DNA of 64,000 bases from NCBI RefSeq assembly GCF_023169945.1, contig NZ_AP025591.1, positions 3,964,481-4,028,480 on the forward strand. The letters run 5' to 3'. Within the stretch, counting starts at the first letter, position 1, and each line of letters starts with the position of its first letter. The position numbers were made by a program, and so were the translations under genes. Source of the stretch: Anaeromyxobacter oryzae. GTDB taxonomy: Bacteria; Myxococcota; Myxococcia; Myxococcales; Anaeromyxobacteraceae. Positions 39,910 to 49,800 of the stretch are shown here, piece after piece. The notes below the pieces were generated by a model, which did no database searches, was not told where the DNA came from, and was given only the letters and a program-made list of their open reading frames with translations.

Positions 39910-40458
39910 CTACGGGCCGGCGACGGCGTCGAGCGCGCGCTCGTACACCGCCCGGTCCGGCGCGGAGAAGCAGCAGAACACCGCGCGCGTGACGGTCGTC
40001 GGCGCCTCCAGCGCGCGCCGCACCTCGCGCACGGCGATCGGCGCCGCGCGCTCGATCGGGAAGCCGTAGATGCCGGTCGAGATCGAGGGGAACGCGATGC
40101 TCACGACGCCGCGCTCGGCGGCCAGCCGCATCGCCTCGCGGTAGCACGACGCGAGGAGGGCGTCCTCCCCGCCGCTCCCGCCCCGCCACACCGGCCCGAC
40201 GGCGTGGAACACGTGGCGCGCCGGCAGGCGGTGGCCGCCGGTGGCCTTCACCTCTCCGGTCCGCGCGCCGCCGAGCGTACGGCACTCGGCGAGGAGCTCC
40301 GGCCCGGCGGCGCGGTGGATGGCGCCGTCGACCCCGCCGCCGCCGAGCAGCGAGGCGTTCGCCGCGTTCACGATCGCGTCCACGGCGAGCCGCGTGATGT
40401 CGCCCACGACGAGCTCGATCCGGGCGCCGAGCCAGGTCCGCTCCATGGCGGCGTCCAT
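39910..40458 (-). CDS. Macro domain protein, O-acetyl-ADP-ribose deacetylase-like
   Basis: A 182-residue MacroD/YmdB-type macrodomain, which removes acetyl or ADP-ribose groups from ADP-ribose derivatives. Diagnostic blocks are [36 protein letters not shown] (nucleotide-binding loop), [32 protein letters not shown] and [24 protein letters not shown]. The start is ATG 40458 (MDAAMERTW); ATG 40446 is an alternative, and an upstream GGGAGG mildly favours the first. It converges with the FAD/Fe-S gene with a 4-base gap and is unrelated to that cluster. Confidence 0.92.
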   Translation of the reverse strand: MDAAMERTWLGARIELVVGDITRLAVDAIVNAANASLLGGGGVDGAIHRAAGPELLAECRTLGGARTGEVKATGGHRLPARHVFHAVGPVWRGGSGGEDALLASCYREAMRLAAERGVVSIAFPSISTGIYGFPIERAAPIAVREVRRALEAPTTVTRAVFCCFSAPDRAVYERALDAVAGP

Positions 40459-40715
40459 ATTCGCTGCCCGCCTCCCGGTCAACGCGCGCGAGCCGCGGCT
40501 CCGGCGCGCAGCCGCACGGAATGCGGGCCCCGCAAGGCCTCCGCGGCGGCCTCCGCGTCCGCGGTGCCGGAGGACCCGGAAATACGTCACGAAACCGGGG
40601 GTTGTTCTCGGGCGGCCCCGATCGGCCCGGATCGCCGCCTCACCCGAGCGCAATTCGTGCACGCAAACACGCGCTTAACCCAGGTATGGCGCTTGCTATG
40701 CCCGCATGGGGTCCA

Positions 40716-42119
40716 ATGAAGCGCGAACGCATCCTCGTCATCGACGGCAACCCACTCGACGGTGCCGCCCTCCGGGCCGCCCTGTGCGAGCGCGGCTTCG
40801 ACGCGGTCGAGGCGGTGAGTGCCGAGAGCGCCCTCGCCCTCGTCCCGAGCTTCGGCCCGGGCGCCGTCCTCGCCGACGCGACGCTGCCGGACTGCAGCGG
40901 TCCCATGCTGCTCGCGCGCCTCAAGGAGCTCGGCTCCGACGCGGCGGTCGTCGTCTCGACGCCGCCCGCCGAGATCGACGCCGCCGTCGCCGCGCTCCGC
41001 GCCGGCGCCGAGAGCTTCCTCGTGCGACCCCTCGATCCGGCGCAGGCGTACGTGGTGCTCGAGAAAGCCCTCGAGAAGCGCCGCCTCCGGCGCGATCGGG
41101 CGAAGCTCCGCGAGCAGGCCCGCGCGCGCGTCGCGCTCGTCGGGTCCGCCGCCGAGCTGCAGCAGGTGATGGAGGTCGTCCGGCGCGTCGCGCCGACGAA
41201 GGCCACGGTCCTCGTCATCGGCGAGGCGGGCACCGGGAAGGAGCACGTCGCGCAGGCGCTGCACGAGTCCTCCCCCCGCCGCGACCGCCCCTTCGTCCGC
41301 GTGAACTGCGCCGCGCTGTCCGAGGTGCTGCTCGACTCCGAGCTGTTCGGCCACGAGCGCGGCGCGTTCGCCGACGCCGACGAGCGCCACGAGGGCCGCC
41401 TCGAGCAGGCGGACGGCGGAACGCTCTACCTCGACGAGGTCGGCCGCCTGCCGCTGGCGCTCCAGGTCAAGCTCCTCCGCGTCCTTCAGCAGGGCGAGCT
41501 CGAGCGCCTCGGCGGCGCGGAGACGATCAAGGTCGACGTCCGCGTCGTCGCCGGCGCCCAGCGCGATCTCGCGGAGGAGGTCCGCGCGGGGCGGTTCCGC
41601 GACGACCTCTACTACCGCCTGAACGTCGTCTCGATCCCGCTCCCGCCGCTGCGCGAGCGGAAGGGCGACATCCCCGCGCTCGTGAACCACTTCATCGAGA
41701 CGTTCGGGCGCGAGCAGGGGAAGGAGCTCGTGGGCGTCACGCCGGGCGCTCTCTCCGCCCTGTTCGCCTACGACTGGCCGGGGAACGTCCGCGAGCTGGC
41801 GAACGTGGTGGAGCGGGCCGTCGCCGCCGCGCACGGCAAGGAGATCGCCGGCGAGGACCTGTCGCCGGTCCTCTACGGCGGGAGGCCCGAGGAGAGCGGT
41901 GCGTCCGCGCTCATCCCCGGTGCCACCCTCTTCGAGATCGAGCGCGAGGCGATCCTCCGCACCCTCGAGCAGTGCAACGGCTCGACGGCGCGCGCGGCGG
42001 AGATCCTCGGCGTGTCGGTCCGGAAGATCCAGTACCGGCTGAAGGAGTACCGGAGCGGCGTGTCCGGCCGCCGCCGCGCCTCGATCGACGAGGCGTTCCG
42101 CGAGCTGCAGGCGAAGTAG
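40716..42119 (+). CDS. Sigma54-type response regulator (REC-AAA+-Fis) with degenerate GAFTGA
   Basis: A 467-residue NtrC-family regulator. The receiver domain (1-120) has the acidic ILVIDGNP and phosphoacceptor Asp in VLADATLPD, but Arg replaces the usual Lys in FLVRPLDP. The AAA+ domain (about 140-375) has Walker A GEAGTGKE and Walker B GGTLYLDEV, with R-finger region RFRDDLYYRLNVVSIPLPPLRER. The sigma54-contacting loop reads GAFADADER rather than GAFTGA. The C-terminal Fis helix-turn-helix is NGSTARAAEILGVSVRKIQYRLKEY. The start is ATG 40716 (MKRERILVIDG); in-frame ATGs at 40686 and 40698 are possible. No kinase is adjacent. Confidence 0.85.
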   Translation: MKRERILVIDGNPLDGAALRAALCERGFDAVEAVSAESALALVPSFGPGAVLADATLPDCSGPMLLARLKELGSDAAVVVSTPPAEIDAAVAALRAGAESFLVRPLDPAQAYVVLEKALEKRRLRRDRAKLREQARARVALVGSAAELQQVMEVVRRVAPTKATVLVIGEAGTGKEHVAQALHESSPRRDRPFVRVNCAALSEVLLDSELFGHERGAFADADERHEGRLEQADGGTLYLDEVGRLPLALQVKLLRVLQQGELERLGGAETIKVDVRVVAGAQRDLAEEVRAGRFRDDLYYRLNVVSIPLPPLRERKGDIPALVNHFIETFGREQGKELVGVTPGALSALFAYDWPGNVRELANVVERAVAAAHGKEIAGEDLSPVLYGGRPEESGASALIPGATLFEIEREAILRTLEQCNGSTARAAEILGVSVRKIQYRLKEYRSGVSGRRRASIDEAFRELQAK

Positions 42120-42164
42120 CCGACGCCGCGGCGCCCGTCTCGCGCCGCGGCTCCCGCCCCGAGG

Positions 42165-42202
42165 AAAGAAAAAAAGCCGCCCGGCCCCGTCGGCCAGGCG
42201 GC
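42165..42202 (-). terminator. Rho-independent terminator for the ccsA/resB operon
   Basis: GCCGCCCGGCC (42176-42186) pairs with GGCCAGGCGGC (42192-42202), an 11-bp stem with one G-U pair. On the minus strand it is followed by TTTTTTTCTTT (complement of 42165-42175). This is the most classical terminator of the window and serves the minus-strand cytochrome c maturation genes. Confidence 0.85.
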
Positions 42203-42244
42203 TCGGAGGCGCGGGCTGCGGTCCGCGCGCTCCCTGGAACGCGT

Positions 42245-43102
42245 CTACCCGGAGTACACGTGGTTGCTCGCCTCGGCGGTGGGCAGCATCTTCATGCCGA
42301 GGTACGTGAACATCACGACCGAGAACCCGAGGAGGCAGAGCCACGCCGCGCGCTCGCCGCGCCAGCCGCGGACGCGGCGGAGGTGCAGGTACGCACCGTA
42401 GACGAGCCACGTCACGAGCGACCAGTTCTCCTTCGGATCCCACACCCAGAAGTCGCCCCAGGCGCTCTTCGCCCAGACCGACCCGACGAGGAGGCCGATG
42501 GTGAGGAGCACGAACCCGAAGCGGACGAGCTCGTACGTCATCTTCTCGAGGTCCAGCTCCTGGCCGGTGAGGATCGTGCCGGCGTGGAGGCCCGGGATCT
42601 TCCCCCCGTAGCCCTTCCGCTCGCTCACGATCTGCACGACGGAGAGGAGCGACGCGAGCGCCACCGCGGCGTACCCCACGAAGTAGACCATCACGTGCGG
42701 CACGAACCAGGCGGACTGGAGCGCGGGCGGCAGCTTCACGATCTCGGCGTCCCACTTCGACAGCGAGTACGCGATGACGCCGAACGAGAGGAGCATCGCC
42801 AGGACGCCGAGGACCCGCGTCTTGTAGAGCTTCTCGAAGGCGAGGTAGACGACGCCGATGTTGAAGGCGAAGAACACCAGCGACTCGAACAACGACTTGA
42901 ACGGCGCGCGATCCGCCTCGATCCAGCGCTGCACGATCAGGCCGAGGTTCAGGACGAGGGCCGCGCAGAGGAGCGCCGTGCCGGCGCGCGCGACGAGCTC
43001 CTTGGTGGACTTCCAGGCGGCCGCGTAGAAGGCCATCGCGGCCGCGTACAGCGCGCCGGTGGCGACGAAGAACGGGTGCTCGGCGAGGACGTACTGGAGC
43101 AT
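42245..43102 (-). CDS. ccsA: Cytochrome c biogenesis protein CcsA/ResC
   Basis: A 285-residue, eight-helix membrane protein of system II cytochrome c maturation. The haem-handling WWD motif is present as WGDFWVWDPKENWSLVTWLVYGAYLH. Conserved His residues flank it, in SAWFVPHVMVYFVGY and at the C-terminus EASNHVYSG. It exports and presents haem to the periplasmic synthase site with ResB. It is needed for the many c-type haems encoded nearby (ActA, ActE, CoxB). It starts 14 bases after the resB stop in the same operon. Confidence 0.92.
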   Translation of the reverse strand: MLQYVLAEHPFFVATGALYAAAMAFYAAAWKSTKELVARAGTALLCAALVLNLGLIVQRWIEADRAPFKSLFESLVFFAFNIGVVYLAFEKLYKTRVLGVLAMLLSFGVIAYSLSKWDAEIVKLPPALQSAWFVPHVMVYFVGYAAVALASLLSVVQIVSERKGYGGKIPGLHAGTILTGQELDLEKMTYELVRFGFVLLTIGLLVGSVWAKSAWGDFWVWDPKENWSLVTWLVYGAYLHLRRVRGWRGERAAWLCLLGFSVVMFTYLGMKMLPTAEASNHVYSG

Positions 43103-43116
43103 GGGTCTCGGGTCTC

Positions 43117-44505
43117 CTAGGCGGCCCTGGCGGCGGCGGCGTCCGACGGCGCGGCGGTGGGGGCGGACTTGCGGCCCTTGAGCCGCGGCTCGACGTAGAA
43201 CATGTAGGCGACTCCGACGCAGATGAGGAAGAAGCCGGTGAACACCCACGGCACGCCGGGGTCGTGCACCGCCTCGAGGCCGGTGTAGTAGCGGCCGGCC
43301 TTCTCGGGCGGCTGGTACGAGTTCTGGTAGAAGGTCCAGCCGAAGACGGTGAGCGGCGCGTTCACGGTGACGATGCCGGAGCGCATCTCGCCACCCTGCG
43401 TGACCGTCACGTGCGAGGTGAAGGCCTTCGCCTCCTCCTGCCGCTTCTCGAACATGAGCGCGGACTGCTCCGGCTGCACCACGAGCCACTGCGGGCGCGA
43501 CGCGAACACCAGCTCCTCGCGCGTCCGGCCGCCGGCGGTCCACTCGACGAGCGCGGCCGGGTTCCGCCACTGGTTCGAGAGCGTACCGTGCGTGATCCCC
43601 TCCGGCCGCGCGACGCGCGCGTAGTCCGGATACCAGGCCTTCACGCGGAAGGTGTCCCCGCCGGGCAGCACGTGGCGGGCCGTGTCCGGCTTCTCGCACT
43701 TGAGCCCGTCCGAGCACGCGTCGAAGCTGGTCTTGAGGCGGGTCGCCATCACCGCGCGGCCCTGCTGGTCGACGTCCGGCTCCGCCGAGTAGAAGCCGAT
43801 CCGGTACTCGGAGCCGTACCGGTCGAGGTCGAACTGGTCGAGGCGGATGTCGAACCCGAGCGGCGCCGGCTTCCCGGCGTCACGGCCCTTCTCGATGACG
43901 ACCGCGTTCGCGGACTCCCCGCGCTCGGGCAGCCAGACCATCCCGCGCCGCGCGAGCAGCGTCGACGCGCCCGCGCCGACGAGCGAGGTGATGAGGCCGA
44001 CGTGGCAGACGAAGAAGCCGGCGTTCCGCGCCTTCACGGGCCAGCGGAGCGTCGCCGAGGAGATCACCGCCGCGCCGAAGAGCGCCATCACGAGCGCGAA
44101 GGGCAGGCCGTGGAAGATGTCGTCGAGGCGGAGGGCGACGATGGCCGTCCCGAACCCGCCGTACCGGGCCGCGTACTCCTCCGCGGGCTTCCCCTGGAGG
44201 ATGAGGGTCCCGCCGATCGCCATCACCGCGAGCACGACCAGGAGCGTGGAGGTGAAGCGGAACCCCGAGATCGTCTCGCGGATCCGGCCCGGCACCACGA
44301 ACGAGAGGACGAGCACGACGGCGCCCGCCAGCACGCTCGCCGCGACGAGCGTGAGCGGGCCGGGCGGGACGAAGACCTGGAGCAGCAGGCCCACGAGGAC
44401 GGCTCCGGTCACGAGCACGGCGGTGACCTTCACCTCGTGAGCGGCGACGGAGCGGGCCGCAGGTGCCTCGCTCGCCGTCCGGGGGGATGACACGTTCGAA
44501 TTCAC
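43117..44505 (-). CDS. resB: Cytochrome c biogenesis protein ResB/Ccs1
   Basis: A 462-residue partner of CcsA. Transmembrane helices lie at about 30-50, 57-77, 90-110 and 128-150 or later. A large periplasmic domain follows (about 190-400, QFDLDRYGSEYRIGFYSAEPDV, WTFYQNSYQPPEKAGRYYTGLEAVHDPGVP), and the last helix is WVFTGFFLICVGVAYMFYVEP. The phrase TFYQNSY and the VKARNAGFFVCHVGLI helix are family marks. It binds haem and apocytochrome. The GTG start at 44505 has GGAGG 6 bases upstream on the minus strand. The long first segment (1-25) is polar. Confidence 0.88.
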   Translation of the reverse strand: MNSNVSSPRTASEAPAARSVAAHEVKVTAVLVTGAVLVGLLLQVFVPPGPLTLVAASVLAGAVVLVLSFVVPGRIRETISGFRFTSTLLVVLAVMAIGGTLILQGKPAEEYAARYGGFGTAIVALRLDDIFHGLPFALVMALFGAAVISSATLRWPVKARNAGFFVCHVGLITSLVGAGASTLLARRGMVWLPERGESANAVVIEKGRDAGKPAPLGFDIRLDQFDLDRYGSEYRIGFYSAEPDVDQQGRAVMATRLKTSFDACSDGLKCEKPDTARHVLPGGDTFRVKAWYPDYARVARPEGITHGTLSNQWRNPAALVEWTAGGRTREELVFASRPQWLVVQPEQSALMFEKRQEEAKAFTSHVTVTQGGEMRSGIVTVNAPLTVFGWTFYQNSYQPPEKAGRYYTGLEAVHDPGVPWVFTGFFLICVGVAYMFYVEPRLKGRKSAPTAAPSDAAAARAA

Positions 44506-44827
44506 GATGACCTCCGTGACCGCCCCGCCGAGCAAGCCGCGTGCCCCGCGGCCGGGGTGCAACCTGGCGTGATCTGTGACAATCCGGTGCTCCAGCGCCC
44601 CGGAAGCCCGCAGGAAAAGCGGAGGGGTCCACGATCGACGCAAACAGTGCGCTCGGACGATTGGGGTCGGCTCGATCCGGGCGCATCACGACAACGAATC
44701 GGCTGGCGGGCCCCTTCCCGGGCGCCCTGCGGCAAGGTCGCGCAGCTCGCGCGCGGGCGTCGCGCCGGCGTCTGCCCGGCCGAGGAGGACGCCCTCAACC
44801 GCGACGACGGGTCCTTACCTTTGGAGC
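44506..44827. other. Divergent spacer between resB and the downstream membrane protein
   Basis: 322 bp without a recognisable gene. It must hold the promoters of both resB (minus) and the gene at 44828 (plus). No convincing -35/-10 pair was found on either strand. Confidence 0.35.
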
Positions 44828-45496
44828 ATGGCAGACGATCGAACCGTGAACTTCGGCAGCGTCCTCGATCGCGAGACCTCCGACAGGAAGGTCTGGCTCC
44901 TCGTCATCCCGATCCTCGCGCTCGTCATCGGCGGCGCGGTCTGGGCGTTCAGCGCCGTGTCCCGGGCCGACAGCTACCGCGCGGAGGCCGAGCGGGCGGC
45001 CACCCAGGGCAAGGAGCTTCAGAAGGCGATCGACGAGCGGGACAAGCTCCTCGTCGAGGCCCGCGCCGACGAGGGAATCCTCAAGTCAGCCGGCCAGGCG
45101 ACCGGCGTCTTCTACGGCGTCGCGCCCGAAGCGACGGAGAGCGGGGTCGCGATCGCGAACCCCGGCGAGAAGGCCGTGAAGGTGTACCTCTACGGCCTCG
45201 TCGCGCCTCCCGGCGGGCAGGAATACGTGGTCGCCGCGCGCGGGACGAGCGGGGCCCCGAAGGTCCTCGCGACGGTCGTCCCGAGCGAGGCGGGGACCGC
45301 GTTCGTCCTCGGGAAGGACCTGCCTGCGGGGACCAACAGCATCGAGGTGCTGTTCCGGGGGGCGGGCGCCCAGACGCTCGATGGCGCCACGCCGCGCGTC
45401 GCGGCACGCTACCCGGCGGACGAGAACGAGCGCGGGATGCTCATGCAGCCGGTGCAGGCGAAGGCGCGCCGGGGCGCCGGCCGGGCGCGGCGCTGA
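44828..45496 (+). CDS. Single-span membrane protein of unknown function, anti-sigma-factor-like layout
   Basis: A 222-residue protein: cytoplasmic N-terminus (1-22), one transmembrane helix (about 23-42, VWLLVIPILALVIGGAVWAF) and a short coiled coil (45-75, SYRAEAERAATQGKELQKAIDERDKLL). A beta-rich extracytoplasmic domain follows (about 85-185, GVAIANPGEKAVKVYLYGL... AGTAFVLGKDLPAGTNSIEVLF). The last domain loosely resembles the C-terminal RskA/anti-sigma-K fold, but no zinc-binding anti-sigma N-domain is present, so I do not assign that role. The ATG follows TTTGGAGC. It is divergent from resB and convergent with the ligase gene. Confidence 0.6.
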   Translation: MADDRTVNFGSVLDRETSDRKVWLLVIPILALVIGGAVWAFSAVSRADSYRAEAERAATQGKELQKAIDERDKLLVEARADEGILKSAGQATGVFYGVAPEATESGVAIANPGEKAVKVYLYGLVAPPGGQEYVVAARGTSGAPKVLATVVPSEAGTAFVLGKDLPAGTNSIEVLFRGAGAQTLDGATPRVAARYPADENERGMLMQPVQAKARRGAGRARR

Positions 45497-45504
45497 CGCG
45501 ACGC

Positions 45505-46566
45505 TCACGGAGCGTGAGGGGCCGCCACGGCCTCCCCGCCGCGGCGGTCGAGGGCGTCGAGCGTGCACTGCGCGGGCGCCTTGTCGGGCCGGAGCCGGAC
45601 GAGCCGCGCGCCGTGGCGGAGCCGGCCCTCCGACGCGTGCCGGTACGCCACCTCGACGACCACGACGGGCGCCACCGGGATCCACTCGGTCGAGCGATCG
45701 CGCGCCCACCGCGACGGGCCGCCCGGTGCGTCGCCGGTGAAGCCGAGCCCGGTCCGCCGCGCGGCGTCGCCCTCCGGCTCGGCGAGCGGCTCGAGGAGCT
45801 GCGCGAACACGGCGCGCTCGCGGCGCCCGAGCGTCGAGTGGCCGACGTACTGCAGCAGCCCGCCGTCGTCGAAGAGGCCGAGGAGGAGCGAGGCCGGCGC
45901 GCCGCCGTCCTTCCCGCGCCGGAACCCGCCCACCACGGCGTCGAGCGTCTCCTCCCGCTTCACCTTCACCATGTCCCGCTCGCCGGAGCGGTACGGGTGG
46001 CCGAGCGGCTTCGCGACGACGCCGTCCGTGCCGAGGGCGCCCCGGAGCCAGGCCTCCGCGTCGGCGCGCACGCGGCTCGCCGGCGAGAGGACGAGCGACG
46101 TCGGCAGCCGGGGCGCGATCGCCTCGAGCGCGGCGCGCCGCTCCTCGAGGGGACGGCCGGTGAGGTCGCGCCCCGCGGGATCGACGAGGACGTCAAACAG
46201 GACGAGCCGCGCCGGCGTCTCGGCCGCCAGGCGGCGGATGCGCGACTCCGCCGGGTGGATCCGCTGCAGGAGCGCGTTGAAGGAGGACCCGCCCTCCGAC
46301 GGGATCAGGATCTCGCCGTCGAGCACCACCCGGTCGAACGGGAGCGCCCGGGCGGCCTCGACGAGCTCGGGGAAGTACCGGCCGAGCGGCTGCCCGGCCT
46401 TCGACTGGAGCGCGACCTGCGCGCGGTCCCTGAAGAGGAGACACCGGAACCCGTCCCACTTCGGCTCGAACTGCCATGCCTCGCCGGCGGGCAGCCCATC
46501 CGCGAGCTTCGCCTCCATGGGCGGGTACGGCGGCCGGATCGGCAACTCGAGCGGTGGCCACTCCAC
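45505..46566 (-). CDS. ligC: ATP-dependent DNA ligase, LigC-like
   Basis: A 353-residue stand-alone ATP-dependent ligase. Nucleophile Lys36 lies in FEPKWDGFRCLLF. Further motifs are PFDRVVLDGEILIP, RLVLFDVLVDPAGRDL, GALGTDGVVAKPLGHPY and DMVKVKREE. An OB-fold follows (VVGGFRRGKDG...LLLGLFDDGGLLQYVGHST). The blocks and size resemble mycobacterial LigC, implicated in backup end joining and base-excision repair. GTG 46566 gives VEWPPLELPIRPPYPPMEAKL, aligning with the family start; the longer open frame upstream has no homology. It is distinct in sequence from the LigD ligase at 6599-7696. Confidence 0.88.
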   Translation of the reverse strand: MEWPPLELPIRPPYPPMEAKLADGLPAGEAWQFEPKWDGFRCLLFRDRAQVALQSKAGQPLGRYFPELVEAARALPFDRVVLDGEILIPSEGGSSFNALLQRIHPAESRIRRLAAETPARLVLFDVLVDPAGRDLTGRPLEERRAALEAIAPRLPTSLVLSPASRVRADAEAWLRGALGTDGVVAKPLGHPYRSGERDMVKVKREETLDAVVGGFRRGKDGGAPASLLLGLFDDGGLLQYVGHSTLGRRERAVFAQLLEPLAEPEGDAARRTGLGFTGDAPGGPSRWARDRSTEWIPVAPVVVVEVAYRHASEGRLRHGARLVRLRPDKAPAQCTLDALDRRGGEAVAAPHAP

Positions 46567-46894
46567 GGACGAACCTCCCGGATCGACGTTGTCGCCCGGA
46601 GCGGGGCGCCGCAACCGCGAGGCGGGGCGACGTGCCTGAAAAACGGGCACCTCGCCCAAAAACGATGCAGGGACCGGGGCTTGACGATGGGGCATCGCGT
46701 CGGGGAAACTGACCCTTCCATGTTCGAAGACGAGTGGTGCGCGCGTCCGCGGTCCGGACGCGGCGCCCGCGGTGCCGGCCGAGGCGGTACCGCGGAACGC
46801 TGGGTGAATCATCCCGAACATCCCTCGATGGCATCGGTCGGGCGCGGACCTCGCGCGCGGCCGGGCACTGCTTCTCCCGAAGGACGAAGGTGAA
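46567..46894. other. Upstream region of gltB
   Basis: 328 bp between ligC (minus) and gltB (plus) with no recognisable gene. A run of A-rich bases (CTGAAAAACGGG, CCCAAAAACG) lies at about 46635-46665, unusual in this GC-rich DNA and close to the candidate promoter at 46681. Confidence 0.4.
46681..46710 (+). promoter_or_regulatory. Candidate promoter of gltB
   Basis: TTGACG (46681-46686) is followed after 18 bases by GAAACT (46705-46710). The -35 is good and the -10 poor. Local A-tracts just upstream could act as an UP-like element. The leader would be about 180 bases. Confidence 0.3.
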
Positions 46895-49800
46895 ATGAGC
46901 GAGACCGGCTATCCCCCGCGGCAGGGCCTGTACGATCCCCAGAACGAGAAGGACGCCTGCGGGTTCGGCTTCGTGGTCGACATCAAGGGCCGCGCGACCC
47001 ACGACATCGTGGAGCAGGCGCTCGAGGTGCTCGTGAACCTCGAGCACCGCGGCGCGGTCGGCGCCGAGAAGAACACGGGCGACGGCGCGGGCATCCTCTT
47101 CCAGACGCCGCACGCGTTCCTCGCCGCCGAGATGAAGAAGGCCGGCGTGAGCCTCCCCGCGCCCGGCGCGTACGCCGCCGGCATGGTGTTCCTCCCGCCG
47201 AACCCCGCCGGCCGCGACGCGTGCCTGCGCGCTTTCGAGGAGGTCGTCCGCGCGGAGGGCCAGCACGTCCTCGGGTGGCGCGACGTCCCCACCGACAACG
47301 GCGCCCTCGGCCCGACGGCGAAGGCGAGCCAGCCGGTCATCCGCCAGATCTTCGTGGGGCGCGGCGCGGGCATCGCCGACGAGGCCGCCTTCGAGCGCAA
47401 GCTGTACGTCGTCCGGCGCGGCGTCGAGAAGAAGGTGTCCCGCTCGGCGATCCCGGGCCGGACGCACTTCTACGTCCCGTCGCTCTCCTGGAAGACCATC
47501 GTCTACAAGGGCATGCTGAACGCGGGGCAGCTCCGCGAGTTCTACCTCGACCTCGCCCAGCCGGCGGTCGTGTCGGGCCTCGCGATGGTGCACTCGCGCT
47601 TCTCGACCAACACCTTCCCGTCCTGGTCGCGCGCCCACCCGTACCGCTACATCTCCCACAACGGCGAGATCAACACGCTGCGGGGCAACATCAACTGGAT
47701 GCACGCGCGCCAGTCGATGATGAAGTCCAAGCTGTTCGGCGCGGACCTCCAGAAGATCCTCACCGTCGTCGACACCGAGGGCTCCGACTCGGCGATGTTC
47801 GACAACGTGCTCGAGATCCTCACGCTCTCGGGCCGCGAGCTGCCGCACGCCATGATGATGATGGTGCCGGAGCCGTGGAACCGGCACGAGACGATGAGCC
47901 CGACGAAGCGCGCGTTCTACGAGTTCCACTCGTGCGTCATGGAGCCGTGGGACGGCCCCGCGTCCATCGCGTTCACCGACGGCGTCCGCGTCGGCGCGGT
48001 CCTCGACCGGAACGGGCTCCGCCCGTCGCGCTACTACGTGACGAAGGACGACCTCGTCGTGATGGCGTCGGAGGTCGGCGTCCTCGACATCCCGCCCGAG
48101 AGGATCCTGAGGAAGGGGCGGCTCCAGCCCGGCCGGATCTTCCTCGTCGACACGGAGGAGCAGCGGATCGTCTCCGACGACGAGCTCAAGGAGCGGATCG
48201 CGAAGGAGCAGCCGTACGCGGAGTGGGTCTCGCAGTACACCGTGCGGCTCGACGAGCTGCCGAAGCCGGCCCGGGTCATCGAGCCGGACCACGAGACGGT
48301 GCTCCGGCGGCAGGAGGTCTTCGGCTACACCGCCGAGGACGTGAAGATGCTCATCACGCCCATGGCGAGCGACGGCACCGAGCCGATCGGCTCCATGGGC
48401 ACCGACACGCCGCTCGCGGTCCTCTCCGACAAGCCGCAGCCGCTGTTCGGCTACTTCAAGCAGCTCTTCGCGCAGGTGACGAACCCGCCGGTCGACGCGA
48501 TCCGCGAGGAGATCATCATGGCGGTGGAGACCGCCGTCGGCCCGGAGGGCAACCTCCTCGAGCCGACGCCGGAGTCCGCCCGCCAGCTCGCGCTCCCGAC
48601 GCCGGTCGTCCGGAACGAGGAGCTCGAGAAGATCCGGGCCCTCGACGGCGGGCTCGCCGCGAAGGGGCTCAGGGCGGTCACCCTCCCGATCCTGTTCAAG
48701 GCGAGCGGCGGCGGCGCCGCCCTCCGCAAGGCGCTCGAGGACGTGCGCTGGAAGGTCTCGGAGTCCATCGCCGAGGGCGCGAACATCATCATCCTCTCCG
48801 ATCGCGGCCACGACGCGGACGACGCGCCGATCCCGTCGCTCCTCGCCGTCTCCGCGGTGCACCACCACCTCATCCGCGAGGGGACGCGCACGCGCATCGG
48901 CCTCGTCCTCGAGTCCGGCGAGCCGCGCGAGGTGCACCACTTCGCGCTCCTCGTCGGCTACGGCGCGTCGGCGGTGAACCCCTACCTCGCCTTCGAGACC
49001 ATCCACGATCAGGTGAAGCAGGGCCTCATCCCCGGCCCCGCCTACGAGGCCGAGAAGAAGTACGTGAAGGCCGTGAACAAGGGCATCGTGAAGGTGATCT
49101 CCAAGATGGGGATCAGCACGATCCAGAGCTACCACGGCGCCCAGGTGTTCGAGGCCATCGGCCTGAACCAGGACTTCATCGACGAGTACTTCACCTGGAC
49201 CGCGACCCGCGTCGGCGGCGTCGGCATCGACGTGGTCGCGAAGGAGGCCCGGCTCCGCAACGAGCGCGGCTTCCCGCCGAAGCGGCCCATCTACCACACG
49301 AGCCTGCCCGCGGGCGGCCAGTACAAGTACCGCGCCGGCGGCGAGCACCACCTCTTCAACCCCGAGACGATCCACAAGCTGCAGTTCGCCTGCCGGACCG
49401 GCGACTACAAGCTGTTCAAGGAGTACACCGCCCTCGTCGACAACCAGTCGAAGGACCTGGCGACGCTGCGCGGCCTCATGGATCTGCTCCCTGGCGCGAA
49501 GCCGGTGCCGGTCGACGAGGTGGAGCCGGTCGACTCGATCATGCGCCGCTTCAAGACCGGCGCGATGAGCTACGGCTCGATCTCGAAGGAGGCCCACGAG
49601 GCGCTCGCCGTCGCGATGAACCGCATCGGCGGCAAGTCGAACACCGGCGAGGGCGGCGAGGATCCGTCGCGCTACGAGCCGCTCCCGAACGGCGACTCGA
49701 AGAACTCGGCGATCAAGCAGGTCGCGTCGGGCCGCTTCGGCGTGACGAGCCAGTACCTCGTCAACGCCCGCGAGCTGCAGATCAAGATGGCCCAGGGCGC

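Noticed and set aside
40660..40715. Sigma54 promoter (TGGC...TTGC) before the response regulator
   Set aside because: TGGCGCTTGC has GG and GC only about 6 bases apart, not the 10 required for a -24/-12 promoter.
44828..45496. Assignment as an anti-sigma factor
   Set aside because: There is no zinc-binding or other sigma-binding N-terminal domain and no adjacent sigma factor gene. Only the overall topology is similar.
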